Shown: positions 61,057 to 64,000 of the stretch, piece by piece | Position numbering within the stretch: the stretch's first letter is position 1 | Layout: each line of letters opens with the position of its first letter | Made by a program: the position numbers and the translations under genes | The notes under the pieces: model-generated | The model's database searches: none | Told to the model about the DNA's origin: nothing | The model's input: only the letters and a program-made list of their open reading frames with translations | Assembly: GCF_021390435.2 (NCBI RefSeq) | Contig: NZ_JAJVCN010000001.1 | Coordinates: 2,604,001 to 2,668,000, forward strand | Reading direction: 5' to 3' | Source of the DNA: Kibdelosporangium philippinense | GTDB lineage: Bacteria > Actinomycetota > Actinomycetes > Mycobacteriales > Pseudonocardiaceae | Length of the DNA: 64,000 nucleotides

Positions 61057-62142
61057 ATGAAGAGACCGTTGTTCCGTTCCCTGATGGCGATCGTCGCCGT
61101 CACCGCGCTCGCGGCTTGTGACAGCGGCAGCAGCGGCGCACAGCAGGTGCCGACCGGCACCGCTATCTCCGCCGCCCGCTGTGCGCAGAACAAGGCGGCA
61201 GGCAAGATCACGTTCCTGACCGGGTACTACTACCAGGCTTCGGCGTCCATTCTGGAATACGTCGCCGCCAAGAAGCTCGGCTACTTCGACGCGCTGTGCC
61301 TCGACGTGGGCATCCAGCCGGGCACCGGCGACACCGGCCACAACACGCAGCTGCTCGCCAGCGGCCAAGCCACCGTCTCACCAGTCAGTGAGCAGGACGT
61401 GATCCAGGCGCGTGACAACGGTGTGAACGTCGAAGGCATTTCGGCCTACTCGAACGCCGGGCTCGAGATCCTGATGACCATGCCGGACGTGACCGCGCTG
61501 AACCAGCTCAACGGCACCACTCTCGGGCACAGAGGCGCCCTCCCGATCGGCGTCCAGGTGATGCTCGTCGACGCGGGCGCGGACCTGAAGTCCATCAAGC
61601 AGGTCACCGTCGGCTACGACTCGTCGGTCCTGACGCGCGGGCAGGTCAAGTCGCTCACCGGGTTCGTCTCCAATGAGCCGAACCTACTGAAAGCGGCCGG
61701 AACGCCGGTCACGGCGTGGCGACCCTACGATTACCATGTGCCCGGCTCGCTCGGTGGCATGGCGGTCAACCCGGCCTTCGCCGCGAAGAACCCGACGGCG
61801 GTGCAGGACTTCCTGCGGGCAGGTCTGCACGCCTACGAATACTGTTCGGCCAAGAGCGAGGAATGTGTCGGCTACGCCTCGGATCTTTCCGCCGGCGGTT
61901 ACGACAAGGCGCACAACCTTAAGATATGGCAGACCGAGACGGCCCTTGTGCAGGAGACGAAGCCGGCCGCCACCCCGCTCGGCACCATCGACCTGAACAA
62001 CGTGGCCGCACTGGCCGACCTGCTGGCCAGGTACTCGGTGCTCAAGAACCCCGCCACCGCGGAGCAGGCGAAAACCTACTTCGACAACTCCTTCGTCTCC
62101 GCCATCTACGATTCGGGCAAGCTCGTCTGGCCCGCCCCATAA
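61057..62142 (+). CDS. Substrate-binding lipoprotein, NMT1/THI5-like, 361 aa
   Basis: ATG 61057 follows AGGAG. The signal peptide ends in lipobox LAAC, anchoring the protein outside the membrane. The mature part has the type II binding fold of THI5-like proteins (ITFLTGYYYQASASILEYVA, QLLASGQATVSPVSEQDV), which bind pyrimidine precursors, thiamine intermediates or related ligands. Together with RutA/RutB-like genes downstream this suggests import of a pyrimidine or related N-heterocycle; the ligand is inferred. Confidence 0.85.
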   Translation: MKRPLFRSLMAIVAVTALAACDSGSSGAQQVPTGTAISAARCAQNKAAGKITFLTGYYYQASASILEYVAAKKLGYFDALCLDVGIQPGTGDTGHNTQLLASGQATVSPVSEQDVIQARDNGVNVEGISAYSNAGLEILMTMPDVTALNQLNGTTLGHRGALPIGVQVMLVDAGADLKSIKQVTVGYDSSVLTRGQVKSLTGFVSNEPNLLKAAGTPVTAWRPYDYHVPGSLGGMAVNPAFAAKNPTAVQDFLRAGLHAYEYCSAKSEECVGYASDLSAGGYDKAHNLKIWQTETALVQETKPAATPLGTIDLNNVAALADLLARYSVLKNPATAEQAKTYFDNSFVSAIYDSGKLVWPAP

Positions 62143-62164
62143 ACGCATTCGAAAGGTTCGACAG

Positions 62165-63223
62165 TTGTCCGGAAAGGAATACGGGATATTCTTGCCCATC
62201 GGCAGCGGCGGCTGGATGCTCTCCACCACCGCACCACATCCCGAAGCCAGCTACGCGTACAACAAAAGGGCCGCGCTGCACGCGGAGGCCATCGGGCTTG
62301 ACTTCATCATGTCGATGGCGAAATGGCGGGGTTTCGGTGGCACAACTGACCATTGGGGCGAGAGCCTGGAATCGATGACCATGATGGCTGGCCTCGCCGA
62401 GGCCACCGAACGGATCAAGATCTGGGCCACCACGCACGCGAACATCCACCACCCAGGGATCGCGGCGAAGATGTACACGACCCTGCAGGAAGTCTCGAAC
62501 GGCCGCGCCGGAATGAACATAGTCAACGGTTCATACGCGGCGGAGTTCGAGCAATTCGGCCTGTGGGACGAGATGACCCACGATGACCGCTACCGGATGA
62601 CCGCCGAATGGACCGAGGCGATCACCCGGCTGTGGACCGAGGACTCGGTCACGATGAAGAGCGACTTCTTCATCCTGCAGGACTGCGAATCCCGGCCGCA
62701 CCCCAAGACCCTGCCGACCATCATCAGCGCCGGGCGCTCCCCTGCGGCACGGGAGTTCCAAGCCGCATACGCCGACGGCGCCTTTCTCTCGGCTGCAAAC
62801 CTTGAGGAAATGCGCACCATTTCCCGTGATGTCCACGAGAAGGCCACGGCGCTCGGTCGGACCGTCAAGACGTACTCGATGCTCACGGTCGTCCAGGACG
62901 AAACCGATGCCGACGCGAAGGAAAAGGTCCGGCGCTGGGGTGATGGCGTGGACCGCGAGGCGCTCGCGTCGATGCGCCGGTCATGGGGCATCACCGACGA
63001 GCAAGCGCGCGCGTGGGCCGAAGACGCCACCGGAGAGGCGGCTTTCCAGACACCGTATGTCAGCGGCTCGGCCGACACGGTCATCGAGCACATCGCGACC
63101 ATCGTGCGCGAGGCTGAGCTCGACGGCCTGATGCTGATCTTCCCCGAGTACGACCAGGACATGGTGTTGTTCGGCGAGACCGTGCTGCCCGCGCTGCGGA
63201 AGATCGACGAAGGACCGGCGTGA
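62165..63223 (+). CDS. RutA-like FMN-dependent pyrimidine monooxygenase, 352 aa
   Basis: Luciferase-like monooxygenase with RutA hallmarks: FLPIGSGGWMLSTTAPHP, MSMAKWRGFGGTTDHWGESL, NIVNGSYAAEFEQFGLWDEM and the later DCESRPHP. RutA opens the uracil ring by flavin-N5-peroxide chemistry. Start is TTG 62165, with AAAGG upstream. The stop overlaps the next gene (GTGATG). The substrate may be uracil or another cyclic amide. Confidence 0.82.
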   Translation: MSGKEYGIFLPIGSGGWMLSTTAPHPEASYAYNKRAALHAEAIGLDFIMSMAKWRGFGGTTDHWGESLESMTMMAGLAEATERIKIWATTHANIHHPGIAAKMYTTLQEVSNGRAGMNIVNGSYAAEFEQFGLWDEMTHDDRYRMTAEWTEAITRLWTEDSVTMKSDFFILQDCESRPHPKTLPTIISAGRSPAAREFQAAYADGAFLSAANLEEMRTISRDVHEKATALGRTVKTYSMLTVVQDETDADAKEKVRRWGDGVDREALASMRRSWGITDEQARAWAEDATGEAAFQTPYVSGSADTVIEHIATIVREAELDGLMLIFPEYDQDMVLFGETVLPALRKIDEGPA

Positions 63224-63882
63224 TGGACGACCTGCGCACCCGGCAGCTGGGGCAGCTCTCCGCACCGGGCCGCCGCCCGGCGCTGCTCGTGGTCGACGTG
63301 CAGCGTTCCTTCGGCGATCCGGAGTTCCTTGGCGCCTACGGGCTCGACGAGAAGGCGGCCGCGCTGGTCGAGGCCGCCGTCACGACGATCGTGCGGCTCG
63401 TCGACGACGCGCGCGAGCGTAACGTGCCTGTCGTCTGGATTGAGCTGGCCAGTGACCCGGCGAACCCGTGGCGGGCTAGTTCCTGGTTCCGCAGCGGTGA
63501 TCTCGACGCGCCGTTCGGCCCGGACGAACCGTGTGTGATCGGCACCCCAGGTGCTGAGTGGTATCGGCTCACCCCGGCGGCGGGCGAGCAGCGGGTGGCC
63601 AAACGTGGTTACAGCGGTTTCCTCGGCACAGACCTCGAAAAATGTCTCAGGGCAAGAGAAATCGACTGGGTCGCGGTCGCCGGGCTGACCACCGACTGCT
63701 GCGTCGCCGCCACCGCGACGGACGCGTTCCAACTCGGCTGGCCCGTGCTGGTCCCGTCCGACGCCGTCGCCGCCTACGACACCGACCTGCAGGAGAACGC
63801 ACTCGCGAAGCTCGCGCTCAACGTGGCCGTGCTGTCTACCGCCTGGGAGCTGGCCGCAATGTGGACGGAGGTCGGTCGGTGA
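63220..63882 (+). CDS. Isochorismatase-family amidohydrolase, RutB-like, 220 aa
   Basis: Cysteine hydrolase with the full triad: Asp in LLVVDVQRSFG, Lys in VAKRGYSGF, Cys in TTDCCVAATA. RutB hydrolyses the ring-opened RutA product. The GTG/ATG start overlaps the monooxygenase stop and its own stop overlaps the next start as GTGA, confirming an operon. Other amides (carbamates, nicotinamide-like) cannot be excluded. Confidence 0.85.
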   Translation: MMDDLRTRQLGQLSAPGRRPALLVVDVQRSFGDPEFLGAYGLDEKAAALVEAAVTTIVRLVDDARERNVPVVWIELASDPANPWRASSWFRSGDLDAPFGPDEPCVIGTPGAEWYRLTPAAGEQRVAKRGYSGFLGTDLEKCLRAREIDWVAVAGLTTDCCVAATATDAFQLGWPVLVPSDAVAAYDTDLQENALAKLALNVAVLSTAWELAAMWTEVGR

Positions 63883-64000
63883 ACGGGATGCACATCGCGT
63901 TCGACCTGTCCTTCACCCACACGGAGGGACGCTGGGCGCGTGCCGGCTCCTGGATCGGCCGGGACTTCCCCGATGCGCGCATGTACATGGAGCTGGCGCA
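63879..64000 (+). CDS. LLM flavin monooxygenase, NtaA/SnaA type (partial, N-terminus)
   Basis: GTG 63879 starts MNGMHIAFDLSFTHTEGRWA, then GSWIGRDFPDARMYMELA, running off the window edge. The opening matches the NtaA/SnaA/DszA subgroup of FMNH2-dependent monooxygenases. It is the last visible gene of the operon; a second monooxygenase step on the same pathway is likely. Confidence 0.75.
   Translation, partial: MNGMHIAFDLSFTHTEGRWARAGSWIGRDFPDARMYMELA

Overview
The window is high-GC DNA from an actinomycete. GTG and TTG starts, overlapping operon junctions, a conservon-type signalling operon, a PF04672 methyltransferase, a DUF3558 lipoprotein and a LAL-type LuxR regulator together suggest a Pseudonocardiales-like secondary-metabolite producer. 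That placement is inference from gene content; there is no rRNA gene to fix it.

Layout. (1) 1-7100: right part of a RiPP (azole/azoline, TOMM-type) locus: a small Thr-rich putative precursor translationally coupled to a fused RRE/E1-like/YcaO cyclodehydratase, a SagB-type dehydrogenase, a DesK-like kinase and a convergent LuxR-type response regulator. Several of these genes carry rare TTA codons. (2) 7361-10929: a LAL-family regulator split by an 888-bp IS5-family element. Removing the element and one copy of the flanking repeat restores the frame exactly. (3) 10930-16460: dispersed 50-bp repeats, an orphan PqqD-like protein antisense to the tail of a TetR gene, an aminotransferase, an MHYT membrane protein and an aldehyde dehydrogenase ending in a strong hairpin.

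(4) 16820-32225: the centrepiece, a tightly coupled operon for a glycosylated lipid or polyketide of the PUFA-synthase / heterocyst-glycolipid (hglE) type. PKS1 has two PfaD-like nitronate-monooxygenase domains fused in front of KS-AT-ACP-KR. PKS2 is KS-AT-DH with a C-terminal phosphopantetheinyl-transferase-like domain. A free ACP, an alpha/beta hydrolase, a family-1 glycosyltransferase, a membrane-bound methyltransferase and a GHMP sugar kinase follow. The likely logic is: chain assembly and full reduction, release, glycosylation, methylation, with the kinase supplying sugar phosphate.

(5) 32304-53792: mostly ordinary genes: methyltransferase, AhpD-like protein, acetate symporter with DUF485 partner, a conservon cvnABC lacking its GTPase, two TetR genes each divergent from an oxidoreductase across a palindrome, purine/cytosine permease with GntR regulator, secreted peptidase, VIT-family transporter, secreted ThuA-ricin protein, HIT protein, a frameshifted D-cysteine desulfhydrase-like gene, DoxX protein, DHA2 efflux pump and a lipoprotein. 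(6) 53805-58785: an insertion-sequence pile-up (two IS701-family elements, one IS256-family element, an IS21 istA remnant) that cut a dispersed palindrome. (7) 59259-64000: a pyrimidine-type catabolic operon: ABC importer with a THI5/NMT1-like binding lipoprotein, RutA-like monooxygenase, RutB-like amidohydrolase and the start of a second flavin monooxygenase.

Two dispersed repeat families run through the window. A 50-bp GCCGTGAAGG...GGCCCTCAC element has five copies, one inside a coding sequence. A palindrome with TCGTGAGTGGTTA arms has three copies, one forming the PKS1/PKS2 stop-start junction. I saw no tRNA, rRNA or CRISPR array.
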